NCBI GenBank assembly: GCA_963847945.1
Contig: CAWKBX010000001.1
Span: 310,001 to 374,000 of the forward strand
DNA: 64,000 nt
Reading direction: 5' to 3'
DNA from: JANMJD01 sp963847945
GTDB lineage: Bacteria; Actinomycetota; Acidimicrobiia; Acidimicrobiales; Ilumatobacteraceae
The notes under the pieces were generated by a model. The model was given only the letters and a program-made list of their open reading frames with translations. It searched no databases and had not been told where the DNA came from. The position numbers and the translations under genes are program-made. This document shows positions 52,439 through 62,246 of this stretch, in pieces (position 1 is the stretch's first letter; every line of letters starts with the position of its first letter).

Positions 52439-53833
52439 ATGCCCGGAACCCCCGAGTTCTATCGTTCCCGCTCGCTGTGGCTCGACTCCCTTGTCGGCGA
52501 TCCACTGACCCCACGACCCTCGCTCGGCGCGAATCTCGACGTTGACGTGGCCATCGTGGGCGCCGGCTTTACCGGGCTGTGGACCGCGTATTACCTGCTC
52601 AAGGCCCATCCCAGCCTGCAGGTCACCCTCGTCGAGTCGGAGATTGCCGGCTTCGGGGCAAGCGGCCGCAACGGTGGTTGGTGCTCCGCGTTGTTGCCGA
52701 TGTCGATGGAGACGATGGCCAAGACCCACGGTCGTGAACTGGCCATCGCCCTCCAGCGGGCGATGAACGACACCGTCGTCGAGGTCGGACGGGTCACGCG
52801 CTCCGAGGGTATCGACTGCGATTTCGTGCAGGGTGGGACGTTCGCCGCGGCGACCAATCCTGCTCACCTCCCCCGTCTCGCTGCCGACATCGAGCACGCC
52901 CGATCGTGGGGTTTCGGCGAGTCCGACGTGCGCCATCTCGATGCCGGGGAAGCTCGGGAACGCATCGCGGTGCACGGTGTGCTGGGCGCGAACCACACCC
53001 CCCATTGTGCGGCGATCAACCCCGCCAAGCTGGTCCGGGGCCTCGCCCGGCTGGTCGAGGCACTGGGCGCGACTATCTACGAACACACGGCGGCGATCGA
53101 GATCGGCCCTGGTCGAGTGGTGACCACCCATGGGACGATCAGGGCGGCAACGGTGGTGCGGGCGACCGAGGGCTTCACCGCGGTGCTCCCGGGCATGCGC
53201 CGGGCAATCGCTCCGATCTATTCGCTGATGGTCGCCACCGAGCCGCTCCCCCGGCGTTTCTGGGACGAGGTTGGCTGGGGCGAGCGCGACACGTTCAACG
53301 ACGCCCGACACCTGATCATCTACGGCCAACGAACGGCCGATGATCGCATCGCCTTCGGGGGCCGAGGCGCGCCGTATCACTTCGCGAGTCGAATCTCGCC
53401 CGACTTCGATCGCGACCCGTCGGTTCACGCCGGGCTGCAGGCAACGTTGCGCGAGCTGTTTCCCCAGCTCGGCGACGCGACGTTCACCCACGCGTGGGGC
53501 GGGCCGTTGGGCGCGCCGCGCGACTGGTACTGCTCGGTGGGGCTCGACCAGGCGACGGGCCTGGCGTGGGCAGGTGGCTACGTCGGCGACGGGGTGGGAA
53601 CCACCAACCTGGCCGGGCGGACGCTGCGCGATCTGATTCTGCGGCGCTCCACCGAGCTCACCAGCCTGCCGTGGGTCGGACACCGTAGCCGCAGGTGGGA
53701 GCCCGAACCGATCCGTTGGGCGGCAATCAACGGCGTTCTGCGGCTACCCAGCGGCGCCGACGCCTACGAGGCCCGCACTGGGAAGTCGGAAAGGCCCCGC
53801 TCGTGGGTTCTCGGCAAGGTCCTCGGTCACTAA
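52439..53833 (+). CDS. FAD-dependent oxidoreductase (DAO family)
   Basis: 464 residues. The Rossmann motif DVAIVGAGFTGLWTAYYLL lies near residue 36, followed by VTLVESEIAGFGASGRNGGWCSALL, the signature of the gamma-glutamylputrescine oxidase (PuuB)-like group. The C-terminus has GYVGDGVGTTNLAGRTLRDL for FAD. It probably oxidises an amine or amino acid. The substrate is unknown and no aldehyde dehydrogenase is adjacent. The ATG at 52439 excludes 22 upstream Pro/Arg-rich residues that overlap the DUF1269 gene. Confidence 0.9.
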   Translation: MPGTPEFYRSRSLWLDSLVGDPLTPRPSLGANLDVDVAIVGAGFTGLWTAYYLLKAHPSLQVTLVESEIAGFGASGRNGGWCSALLPMSMETMAKTHGRELAIALQRAMNDTVVEVGRVTRSEGIDCDFVQGGTFAAATNPAHLPRLAADIEHARSWGFGESDVRHLDAGEARERIAVHGVLGANHTPHCAAINPAKLVRGLARLVEALGATIYEHTAAIEIGPGRVVTTHGTIRAATVVRATEGFTAVLPGMRRAIAPIYSLMVATEPLPRRFWDEVGWGERDTFNDARHLIIYGQRTADDRIAFGGRGAPYHFASRISPDFDRDPSVHAGLQATLRELFPQLGDATFTHAWGGPLGAPRDWYCSVGLDQATGLAWAGGYVGDGVGTTNLAGRTLRDLILRRSTELTSLPWVGHRSRRWEPEPIRWAAINGVLRLPSGADAYEARTGKSERPRSWVLGKVLGH

Positions 53834-53862
53834 ACGACGCTGACTCCAGCCGGGTCGGGCGC

Positions 53863-55485
53863 TCAGCCAGGGAAGATGGTCGGCAGGACGGGGGCGAAGA
53901 GCCAGGCGTCGAAGAACGGCTGGAGGTCGCGCCCACCTAGTCGCGAGGCGAGGGCGATGAACTGCGCGGTGCTCCCGGTCGACCCACCTTGCTCGACGAT
54001 CCAGGTGCGCAGCAGGTTGAAGAACGCGTCGTCGCCCAGTTCCTTGCGGAGCGCGTGGACGATCAGTGCTCCCCCGTCGTAGCTCTCGTAGTTGAACAAC
54101 GAGCTGGCAATCGGTGCTCCGGTCGGCCGTTGGCGGCTCTGTGCGTCGGTCGCCAATCGATCGGTGGCGGCTTGGTCGATGGGCCCAAGTCCGACGTGAT
54201 CGAACCACAGCCATTGGGAATACGTGGCGAACGCCTCGTTGAGCCAGATGTCGTCCCATTGCTCGGGTGAGACCGCGTCGCCGAACCACTGATGGCCGAG
54301 TTCGTGGCTGAGGTAGAGCTGCTCTTCGGCCCCGGGCGTGGGCGCCCCCAGATCCTCCCGCGAGAACTGCGACCGGCCAAGCGTCTCCATCGCGACGCCG
54401 GGCGGTGAGTCAACCACGGCGAGACCGTAACTGGCCAGCGGGTACGGTCCGAAGAGATCGTCGAAGAAATCGATCTGGTCGGAGGTCATCGCGAAGTACG
54501 GCTCCAGCCGGGCGCGATCGGCGCGCAGCACGGCGTGGATGAGGGGAAGGCCGTTGGGCCCGGTGCCCTCGACGATCTCGTAGTCACCGGTGATGACCTG
54601 GGCGAGATAGGTCGTCATCGGGTCGTCGGTGCGCCACGTCCACACTTCCTTTGGGCCGCCTGCCGCGCCGGCGAGCGCGCTGCTCGACGCGCCGGCCGTC
54701 TGACGCGACACCAGGTGGCCGTTGGCGACCCCGGTCATTCCAGCCGGGACGGTGATCACGAACGTCCAGGTCGCCTTGTCGGACGGGTGATCGTTCGAAG
54801 GCAACCACGAGTGGGCACCGTCGGGCTCGCTGAGCACGTAGGAGCCCCCGTCGGTGTGAAACCAACCGACCTCCAGCCCGACCGGTGAGGTTTCGATCGA
54901 GCCGCCGGTGCGGTAATCGACGACGACCTCGTGCACGGTGCCGACGGTCATCGGAGTGGGTGGCTGGAGCGTGAGATCGCCATCGACATGGGTGAACTCG
55001 ACGCCGGCCCCGTCATAGGTGACCTCGCCGATGGCGAGCTCAGGACCGGCATCGAGAACGAGCGGAGCGTTATCGACGGTCACCGAGAGCTGGATGAGGA
55101 CCCGGACGAGCAGTTGGTCGCTCGACGGGTCGTAGTCCAACTCGACGCGATAGTCGCGAACGTCGAGGCCAGCGCCACCCAACTCGGCATAGAGGGGGTC
55201 GGGTAGTGCCGACGCGCTGGGGATGCGATCGGGGACGGGGGGTGCCGCCGCGGTCGGCACCGGCGCTTCGGTCGTCGAGGTCTCGATCGTTGTCTCGGGC
55301 GTCTCCTCGGTGGAAGGAACGACAGTGGTGATGACCGGGGCCTCGGCCGTCGGGGTGTCGGCGGACACCGGAATGGGCGATCGCGACCGAGTCGAAACTG
55401 CGGGGCCGGCACCGCCGCACGCGCCCAGCACCAGCGCGCTCACCAGCGTGATCAGCAACGAGTGAGCTTCGTGCCGGTTCGTCAC
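53863..55485 (-). CDS. M1 family zinc metallopeptidase, lipoprotein
   Basis: 540 residues. A lipoprotein signal with lipobox VLGAC at the N-terminus, then a Thr/Pro-rich linker (residues about 25-95). The M1 substrate motif GxMEN appears as GVAMETLG. The zinc site is HELGHQW plus NEAFATYSQW (HExxH-x18-E). It is shorter than full aminopeptidase N: the helical domain 4 is reduced. It is probably anchored outside the cell and trims peptides. It converges with the FAD oxidoreductase gene with 29 bp between stops. Confidence 0.92.
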   Translation of the reverse strand: MTNRHEAHSLLITLVSALVLGACGGAGPAVSTRSRSPIPVSADTPTAEAPVITTVVPSTEETPETTIETSTTEAPVPTAAAPPVPDRIPSASALPDPLYAELGGAGLDVRDYRVELDYDPSSDQLLVRVLIQLSVTVDNAPLVLDAGPELAIGEVTYDGAGVEFTHVDGDLTLQPPTPMTVGTVHEVVVDYRTGGSIETSPVGLEVGWFHTDGGSYVLSEPDGAHSWLPSNDHPSDKATWTFVITVPAGMTGVANGHLVSRQTAGASSSALAGAAGGPKEVWTWRTDDPMTTYLAQVITGDYEIVEGTGPNGLPLIHAVLRADRARLEPYFAMTSDQIDFFDDLFGPYPLASYGLAVVDSPPGVAMETLGRSQFSREDLGAPTPGAEEQLYLSHELGHQWFGDAVSPEQWDDIWLNEAFATYSQWLWFDHVGLGPIDQAATDRLATDAQSRQRPTGAPIASSLFNYESYDGGALIVHALRKELGDDAFFNLLRTWIVEQGGSTGSTAQFIALASRLGGRDLQPFFDAWLFAPVLPTIFPG

Positions 55486-55693
55486 GTCGGAGAGTCTACG
55501 GGCCGGACCCTGCCCGGGCAGGCTGCTGGCCCCTCCCGATGGGCGGTTGTGGCTTCACTCCTGGTGGGCATCTGGCAAGACTTGATCAAGAGTCCAACTA
55601 CCCAGCCCGCCAATCCACAGAAATGTGGTCGAATCAACACTCGGAGTCACTCGACGGCGCGAGTGTCTGACGCGGCGGCACAGGAGATGGGTA

Positions 55694-57754
55694 ATGAGGA
55701 TACGGACACTGTCCGGATGGTTACGAAGGGCAGCGCCCGTGGTTATCCTCGCGTGCTCGCTGGTCTGGGCGCCCGCGCCATCGGTCGATGCCTCAGGCCC
55801 AACCCCACCGTTCATCGCGGCTCGCGCCGACTGGCTCACAACCGTGAACTACTACCGAACAATGGCCGGATTGCTGCCGGTCAGCGAGGACCCGGTGTTG
55901 TCGGCGGGCGCGCTGAACCACTCGCGCTACATGATCGGCAACGGCACGATCGTCCACGATGAGGTCAACGGCGGGGCGTACTGGACTGAGTCGGGCGACA
56001 ACGCCGGAAACAACGGCAACGTCGCGGTCAGCTCAAGCGCGTCGACAACAGCTCGCAAACACGTCGAGTTGTGGATGACCGGTCCCTTCCACGCGATCGG
56101 GGTGCTACGGCCGAAACTGAACACCGTCGGGTATGGCCAATTCGACGACCAGACGGCTGCGCCGTGGCGATCGGGCGCGACGCTCAATGTGATCGACGGC
56201 TTGACTCGGGCCATTCCGCCGGTCGACACGCCGATCCTGTTCCCTGGCGACGGGACGACGACCTCGCTCTACCAGTTCATCGCCGAAACCCCGAGTCCGG
56301 TGACTTTCTGCGGGTGGACCGGTTCAGCCGGGCTGCCGATCATCGCGATGCTCCCTAGCGCCCCCACCAGCCCCATCGGGAGGGTGACGACCGATGCCGG
56401 CGTCGAACTGGAGGTCTGCACGCTGAGTGAAACAAACACGTCGGGCGTTGGTCAGGCAATCCTCAAGGGCGACAACGCCGTCGTCATCATGCCCCGCCAG
56501 CCGTTGACCGCCGGAACGTACAGAATCGAACTCGCCACCGCGGAAGGCAACATCAACTGGTCGTTCACCGTCGACCCCGCCGCCGCAGGCTCGACGACTC
56601 CAACTCCGCCACCGGCCGACCTGTCAAACACCGCGCCGACCGGCTCACCGACCCAATTCACCGCCGTGACCCCGGGCCGCCTGGTCGACAGCCGTCGACG
56701 TTTGGGTACCGGGCGATTGATTGCCGGACATGGCGTCATCATCGACGTTGCCGGTCGCCACGGGATCGCCGCCGGGGCCACGGCCGTCAGTGCCAACTTC
56801 ACCGTCGTCGGACCCGATGCCCCGGGATTCCTGACGGTGTACCCCTGCGGATCGGGAGTGCCCGAGGTCTCCACCCTGAACTTCACCACCGGATCGAGTA
56901 TCCCCAACCAGGCCGTTGTACCGCTCGACGGCAAGGGCGATCTCTGCGTCATCTCGAGCGCCAGCACCGACCTGATCATCGACGTCAACGGCGGGCTGGC
57001 CGCCACCGGCACCGATCGGTACACGGCCGTTGCCCCGAGTCGAATCCTCGACACTCGCCAAGGAGTCGGTGGCTCACGCCGACGTATCGCCAACTCTGCC
57101 TTTGAGCTGGCGATACGTGGTCGCGCCGGCGTCCCGGCCAACGCCACGGCCGTCGCCATGAACGTCACCGCCGTCGACCCGGAACAGACGGGATACGTCA
57201 CCGTCTATCCGTGCGGGCTGGCCCCCGAAGCCTCGAATCTCAACGTGGTCGCCGGACAGACCCGACCCAACCTGGTGATCGTGCGGCTCTCGGCCGCCGG
57301 ATCCGTCTGCCTCAAGTCGGCCGAATCGGGAATGGACTTGCTCGCCGACGTCGCCGGGTACTTCACCCCGCTTGCCGCCGCCGCGCAGTTCACCCCCCTC
57401 AGCCCGCTGCGATTGGTCGACACCCGCAGCACCGACAGTCGGATCAACGGGGGAAGCGGAGGAAGCGCAATTCCGGCGCAGCGAGTCGTGAAGCTCGCCG
57501 TCGCCGGCAGGCGGGGAGTTCCGGCCGACATCGACGCAGCGTCGGTGAATCTCACCGTCGCCGGCGCTCAGTCCGATGGCTATCTCACGGCGTATCCATG
57601 CGGCCAACTGCCGAACGCATCCAACGTCAACTACTCCGCCGGCGTCGACACCGCCAACGCGGCCCAGGTTCCCGTCAGCGGTGCGGGCGAGATCTGCCTG
57701 TGGGCCAGCACCGCCGTCCACATCCTCGTCGACATCAACGGCGCCTGGGGCTGA
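55694..57754 (+). CDS. Secreted CAP-domain (SCP/PR1) protein with three C-terminal modules
   Basis: 686 residues. A signal peptide (LRRAAPVVILACSLVWAPAPSVDA) precedes a CAP domain (about 30-195: NYYRTMAGLLPVSEDPVLSAGALNHSRYM; HVELWMTGPFHAIGVLRP). After a beta domain and Pro/Thr linker come three homologous modules of about 115 residues starting near FTAVTPGRLVDSRR, YTAVAPSRILDTRQG and FTPLSPLRLVDTRS. Each has a VYPCG-type Cys and ends in a V-D-I/V-N/A-G motif such as LIIDVNGG or ILVDINGAWG. I know this module from many Acidimicrobiia surface proteins; its function is unknown. The ATG at 55694 has GGAG upstream. Confidence 0.88.
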   Translation: MRIRTLSGWLRRAAPVVILACSLVWAPAPSVDASGPTPPFIAARADWLTTVNYYRTMAGLLPVSEDPVLSAGALNHSRYMIGNGTIVHDEVNGGAYWTESGDNAGNNGNVAVSSSASTTARKHVELWMTGPFHAIGVLRPKLNTVGYGQFDDQTAAPWRSGATLNVIDGLTRAIPPVDTPILFPGDGTTTSLYQFIAETPSPVTFCGWTGSAGLPIIAMLPSAPTSPIGRVTTDAGVELEVCTLSETNTSGVGQAILKGDNAVVIMPRQPLTAGTYRIELATAEGNINWSFTVDPAAAGSTTPTPPPADLSNTAPTGSPTQFTAVTPGRLVDSRRRLGTGRLIAGHGVIIDVAGRHGIAAGATAVSANFTVVGPDAPGFLTVYPCGSGVPEVSTLNFTTGSSIPNQAVVPLDGKGDLCVISSASTDLIIDVNGGLAATGTDRYTAVAPSRILDTRQGVGGSRRRIANSAFELAIRGRAGVPANATAVAMNVTAVDPEQTGYVTVYPCGLAPEASNLNVVAGQTRPNLVIVRLSAAGSVCLKSAESGMDLLADVAGYFTPLAAAAQFTPLSPLRLVDTRSTDSRINGGSGGSAIPAQRVVKLAVAGRRGVPADIDAASVNLTVAGAQSDGYLTAYPCGQLPNASNVNYSAGVDTANAAQVPVSGAGEICLWASTAVHILVDINGAWG

Positions 57755-57794
57755 TGCTCACCCGTCGTGCAAGGACGGCCGTACCCGAAAGCAG

Positions 57795-59330
57795 CTACCG
57801 GTGGACGCCGGGGTCGGTTTGGGTGACACGCAGGCGCAGGGTGTGGATGGAGTCGCCGGACAGGACGCCGGCGCGGCAGGCGAGGCGGCCGCCTTGCCAG
57901 TTGGAAAGTCCGAGTTCGGGCTCGTTGAGCGCGTATTGGCCGTCGACCCAGCGGGTGAAGCCATCGCCGACGAAGGGGGCATCGAGCGTGGCCCACAGGG
58001 TCTCGTGATCCCCCGGATCTTCGCTGATCACCGAGGCGACGAAACGGGGGCTGTAGCGATTGAACAGCGTCGCCGCGGCGGCCAGGTTGTCAACGATCAG
58101 CAGGGTCATCTCGGGGCTCTGCTCCCACTCCCACTCGGTGGCCAGGGCGGCGACATCGACCACGTCGGCCATCGGCTCGGGGTCCACGCCGTGGGCCCGG
58201 GCGACCTGCACGACCTCGTTGAACCAGCTCACGGGTACGAACTGTTCGCCGCCCGCAACGACATGTAGCCGGGGTGGGGTCCCCAACCGGTCGGCCGCTC
58301 GGCGCAACGCGTCGAGCACCACCGGCGTCAGTCGCTCGGCACCCTCGGTCCTCACGGCAATCTCGCTCCTGTCGGCAACGATGCAACAGACGTTGAGGGT
58401 GTTGCACACCTTGCGGTCAAGCGAATGAACGATCACCTCGCCCAACCGCACGGGATCGGCGGACGGCCCGACGATCATCCACGCCCCTCCGGTGCCGTGC
58501 AGGCTGACGGCAACCCCGGCCTGGCGGGCGACGGCGCCGAGCTGTTCCACGGCCGGGCCCGACCCGCGGGCGACGGCCAACGCCAGGCGAGAGTCGCCGA
58601 ACAGTGCCCACCCGGTGGCCCGGGCGGCCGCGTCGAGCAGTCGCACGGCTCCGCGGGGCAGGCCGGCGGCGTCCAGGGCCGGTTCGACGGCGTGGACCAT
58701 GATCGCCCGAGCGGTCCGCAACGCATCGGAGCCGATTCGAAAGACGACTGTGTTCCCGGTGCGCAGCACGCCGGTGGCGTCGGCGAACACGTTCGGCCGG
58801 CCCTCGAAGACGAACCCGACCACCCCGAGCGGGGCACGGCGCTCCTCGACGGTCCAACCCTGATGGTCGATCGTGCGAACCACCCGGTCGCGCCCGCCCG
58901 GGGTGGTCTGCCAGGTCCGCAAGCCCTCGATCATCGATCGGCGCATCGAGGCGCTGAGCACCAACCGCGTCGTCGAGCGGCCCCGCGCCTGGGCATCGGC
59001 GACGTCGTCGGCGTTGGCCCGGGCGATCGGATCGAACGAGGCGTCATCGGACAGCCGGTCGGCAAACCCCGCAAAGAAGGCGGTGATCCGCTCGTCGTCG
59101 AGGGCGCCGAGCACGTCGAACGCGGCGCGGGCGTCGGAGACAGCATCGTTGGCCAGGGCGTGCTCGGCCGCCGGAACGTGGAGCAGGTCACCCGTCGACT
59201 GGACGACGACCAGTCGGTCCCCGGGCCCGAAGGCGGCGGCAAGCTCTGGCGACACCCGCGAGACCCGGTTTCCGGCGTAGACGATGGGCATTCCGGCGAC
59301 GAGCGCGGTCAACGAATCAGATGGCGGCAC
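57795..59330 (-). CDS. Glutamate-5-semialdehyde dehydrogenase-like (ProA family), long N-terminus
   Basis: About 511 residues from a GTG at 59330, against about 415 for usual ProA; ATG 59291 is the alternative. The ALDH-type core is APLGVVGFVFEGRPNVFADATGVLRTGNTVVFRIGSDA, the catalytic Cys lies in DRKVCNTLNVCC, and VDGQYALNEPELGLSNWQGG is the ProA-like end. The first 90 or so residues (AGNRVSRVSPELAAAFGPGDRLVVVQSTGDLLHVPAAEH) are not a normal ProA part. It could be a proline-pathway enzyme or a paralogue reducing a different acyl phosphate. proB is absent nearby. Divergent from the SsuD-like gene. Confidence 0.75.
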   Translation of the reverse strand: MPPSDSLTALVAGMPIVYAGNRVSRVSPELAAAFGPGDRLVVVQSTGDLLHVPAAEHALANDAVSDARAAFDVLGALDDERITAFFAGFADRLSDDASFDPIARANADDVADAQARGRSTTRLVLSASMRRSMIEGLRTWQTTPGGRDRVVRTIDHQGWTVEERRAPLGVVGFVFEGRPNVFADATGVLRTGNTVVFRIGSDALRTARAIMVHAVEPALDAAGLPRGAVRLLDAAARATGWALFGDSRLALAVARGSGPAVEQLGAVARQAGVAVSLHGTGGAWMIVGPSADPVRLGEVIVHSLDRKVCNTLNVCCIVADRSEIAVRTEGAERLTPVVLDALRRAADRLGTPPRLHVVAGGEQFVPVSWFNEVVQVARAHGVDPEPMADVVDVAALATEWEWEQSPEMTLLIVDNLAAAATLFNRYSPRFVASVISEDPGDHETLWATLDAPFVGDGFTRWVDGQYALNEPELGLSNWQGGRLACRAGVLSGDSIHTLRLRVTQTDPGVHR

Positions 59331-59431
59331 GTGGTCAGTCTGCCGACCGATCCGGCGCGGCACCACATCGCCACCTCGTTGAACGGCGGCTGGCAAGAGG
59401 TCTTCGGTGCGCACGGGTAGCCTGCGCGGCC

Positions 59432-60518
59432 GTGACGACGATCGACGATCTGCCACCGTGCGAGGTGTCGTGGTTCGCAGCGCTGTGCGACGACGACTAT
59501 GAGTATCTCGGGCTGCCGGACCCGTCGCTGAGCAGCTCGTGGGAGCACTGCCGCGACATCGCCCTCGACGCCGAGCGGGGAGGTTTCGACAACCTGCTCC
59601 TCCCCTCGGGATACTCGCTCGGCATCGATCCGGTCGCATTTGCCGGCGGAATCGCCCCGCTACTCGACCGATTGAGGCTGTTGGTCGCGGTGCGCTGCGG
59701 CGAGATATGGGTGCCGCAGCTGGCGCGGCAACTGGCCACGCTCGACCAGATGCTGCGCGGGCGGCTGACCGTCAACATCATTTCCAGCGATCTACCAGGT
59801 GAGACCCGGTCGAGCCGGGAGCGTTATCAGCGGACCCGAGAGACGATGATCGCCCTGCGGACGCTGCTCAACGGCAAGGGGTTGCGGGCCACCGGCGAGT
59901 TAGTCCAGCTCGAAGTCGAGCCGCCGCGGGCTACGACGACGTCCGGGAGATGCCCGCCGCTCTACTTCGGGGGCCTCTCACCCGAGGCCCGGGCGGTGGC
60001 GGCGGAGGCCGCCGACGTCTACCTGATGTGGCCCGACACTCCGTCGGCGATCGCCGAGATCATCGCCGACCTGCGAGCTCAGGCGTCGAGCCATCGGCGT
60101 CGGCTCCGCTTTGGACTGCGCATCCACGTGATCGTCCGCGAGACCCAGCGCGAGGCACACTCGGCGGCCCGACGCCTGATCTCGCAACTCGACGATGAGG
60201 TCGGTGAGGCGATTCGCCGTCGGTCCCTCGACTCCGCATCGGTCGGCGTGCAACGGCAGGCGGAGCTTCGTGATCTTGCCGACGCCGAGGGCTATGTCGA
60301 CGAGTTCCTGTGGACCGGCATCGGCCGGGCGCGGCAGCGGTTGCGGGGCGGCGATCGTCGGTGACCCCGACCAGGTGGTCGGCGTGATCAACGAGTTCCG
60401 CCAACTCGGCATCGACGCGTTCATCCTGTCGGGCTACCCCCATCGTCGGGAATGTGACCTGGTCGCCCAGCATGTACTCCCCCGGATACATCACGCGCCG
60501 TTGGATGGATCACGGTGA
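59432..60518 (+). pseudogene. SsuD-like LLM monooxygenase, frameshifted near its end
   Basis: A luciferase-like monooxygenase of the alkanesulfonate monooxygenase branch: NLLLPSGYSLGIDPVAFAGGIAPLLDRLRLLVAVRCG, LTVNIISSDLPGE, PPLYFGGLSPEARAVAAEAADVYLMW. The first frame (GTG 59432) stops at 60364. The normal C-terminus GCGAAIVGDPDQVVGVINEFRQLGIDAFILSGYPH continues in the next frame to 60518. Skipping one C near 60338 (CAG [C] GGT TGC) restores the protein. Such enzymes use reduced FMN to release sulfite from sulfonates, but the substrate is not known. No reductase is adjacent. Confidence 0.8.
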
Positions 60519-60604
60519 AAACGACCACCGCGGTCTGCTCGTTGCCGAGGAGACCGCGGTGATGACTCGACCGGCGGGGGTCCGATCGTCGGTGTTCGGG
60601 CGGG

Positions 60605-61297
60605 TCAGCCGGTGGTAGTCGCCGGGACCTCGTCGACGCCACCGCGCCCGGCACCGCGAGCGGGCAGCGGGTTGTTGACCATGTCGGTGATTCGCTGCTC
60701 GACTTCGGCCAGCTTGGTGTCGGCCTCGGCCTGGGTGAGCTTGCCATCGGTGACGGCCTGGGCGATGTGGTCCTTGGCGTCGGTGACAAGGGCGTCGATC
60801 ACACTCTGCACGGCGACACCGTTGGCGGTGGCGACCTCGGCGATGGTCTTACCGGCCGTCACCTCGGCGCGGAGCTCCTCGGGCGTCAGGCCGAGCGCGG
60901 TGGCGACCGCCTCGATGCGGGCGCCGCGTGGCCCATGACCGCCACCGCCGGGTCCGCCGCGGCCGTGACCATCTTCACCCGGGCCACCGCGGCCTGGGCC
61001 ACCGTGTTCTGCTCTGGCCGCCTCGAACGCCGCGGCGACCTTGTCGGCCTGCTCCTGGGTGAGGGTCCCGTCGGTGACCAGACCGGCGAGGACGTCGGCG
61101 AACGGTGAGGGCCGGTCGGCGACCGGGGCCGGGGTTTCGGGTGTCTGGGCGGCGGCGGCGACCGGAGAAGCATCGACAGCCGGGGCCGTCGCTACAGCCT
61201 GGACGGCGGGCGAACCGAACACGTCGGCGGCGACGACTCCACCGGCGCTGAGGCCGGCGATGAAGACGGCGCCGAGGGCGAGGGGTTTGCGGTTCAT
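60605..61297 (-). CDS. Secreted protein with SHOCT/DUF2680-like helical repeats
   Basis: 230 residues. N-terminal signal or anchor (LALGAVFIAGLSAGGVVAADVF), an Ala/Pro linker, then a first helical unit (DVLAGLVTDGTLTQEQADKVAAAF), a Gly/His-rich stretch (GPGRGGPGEDGHGRGGPGGGGHG), a LysM-like helix pair (GLTPEELRAEVTAGKTIAEVATANGV) and a second unit (AVTDGKLTQAEADTKLAEVEQRI). This layout is common in actinobacterial exported proteins of unknown function. The His/Gly stretch might bind metals. It lies downstream of the cobalamin genes on the same strand, 106 bp from cobS, but probably not in the operon. Confidence 0.8.
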   Translation of the reverse strand: MNRKPLALGAVFIAGLSAGGVVAADVFGSPAVQAVATAPAVDASPVAAAAQTPETPAPVADRPSPFADVLAGLVTDGTLTQEQADKVAAAFEAARAEHGGPGRGGPGEDGHGRGGPGGGGHGPRGARIEAVATALGLTPEELRAEVTAGKTIAEVATANGVAVQSVIDALVTDAKDHIAQAVTDGKLTQAEADTKLAEVEQRITDMVNNPLPARGAGRGGVDEVPATTTG

Positions 61298-61402
61298 CGT
61301 GAGTTTCTCCTGTGAGTCTGGGGGGATTCGCCCACCGCTTCTCGGTGGGCGTCATCACGATCTCGCATCGAGGTGAGAGCCGGTCCCCAGGTTACGAGAG
61401 GG

Positions 61403-62246
61403 TCAGGTGAGAAGAGTGTGATGAAACTGTGATTGGTTCATCTGGCGGGTGCCACGCCACTGGCGGGCCGCCGCTGTCGCGGTCCAGTGCCACCAGGGCA
61501 GGCGACCCGTGTCGGCGGCGGCGGCAATGGCGATGAGCACGGCCGCCTCGCCGAGTTGCTCGGCCGCGCCGAGCACGTCGCCCGAGATGCCGCCGATCTT
61601 GCGGTAGGCCAGGCTGACCACGGCGATGGTCGTCGCCCCCGCCAGGGCGACCGCCAGAGCGACCCAGGCCCCCATCAGCGCTCCTCCGGCGGCGATGGCG
61701 ATGACCATCGCTGCGACGCATGACCGGCGGCGGAGCCCGGCGGAATAGTCGGTACCCAGGCCTTCGGGGCGGGCAGGGCGTGACGTCAACAGAATGCCCA
61801 GAATGGCGGCTCGGCCGAGGACATGCGCGCTCGACCAGGCCGGCCACCGCCCACGGCGTCGGCAGCGAGGAGAGTGCGCTCCATTGCACGGCGACCAACA
61901 ACACCAGACTGACCACCCCGTAGGTGCCGTGCCGAGAGTCCTTCAAGATCGCCAGGCGCTGCTCGCGGTCCCAGCCACCCCCGAAGCCGTCGGCGATATC
62001 GGCGAGTCCGTCGTGATGAAAGGCCCCGGTGATCAGGGCAGTCGTCACCAACGCCAGCGCCGCGGCGAGCCCGGCGGGGAGCACCTCGTTGGACACGGCG
62101 AACACCCCGGCGCCGGCGGCACCGATGCCCAGTCCGACCGCGGGAAACCAGGGGGTGGCCCGAGCCATGTCGATCTCGCCGTCGACGTGCAGGGGGACTC
62201 GGGTGAGAAACGACCCGGCGATCCGCAGGTGTCGCAACGGGCTCAT
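61403..62246 (-). pseudogene. cobS: Adenosylcobinamide-GDP ribazoletransferase CobS, frameshifted
   Basis: The polytopic membrane enzyme that joins the cobinamide and lower-ligand halves of cobalamin. The N-terminal part reads MSPLRHLRIAGSFLTRVPLHV, then GAFHHDGLADIADGFGGGWDREQRLAILKDSRHGTYGV, the family's Asp-rich active-site region. The frame breaks near 61828; the other frame continues HVLGRAAILGILLTSRPARPEGLGTDYS to 61403. The length (844 bp) is one over a multiple of three, as for one extra base. The start overlaps the cobT stop by ATGA. Confidence 0.85.
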
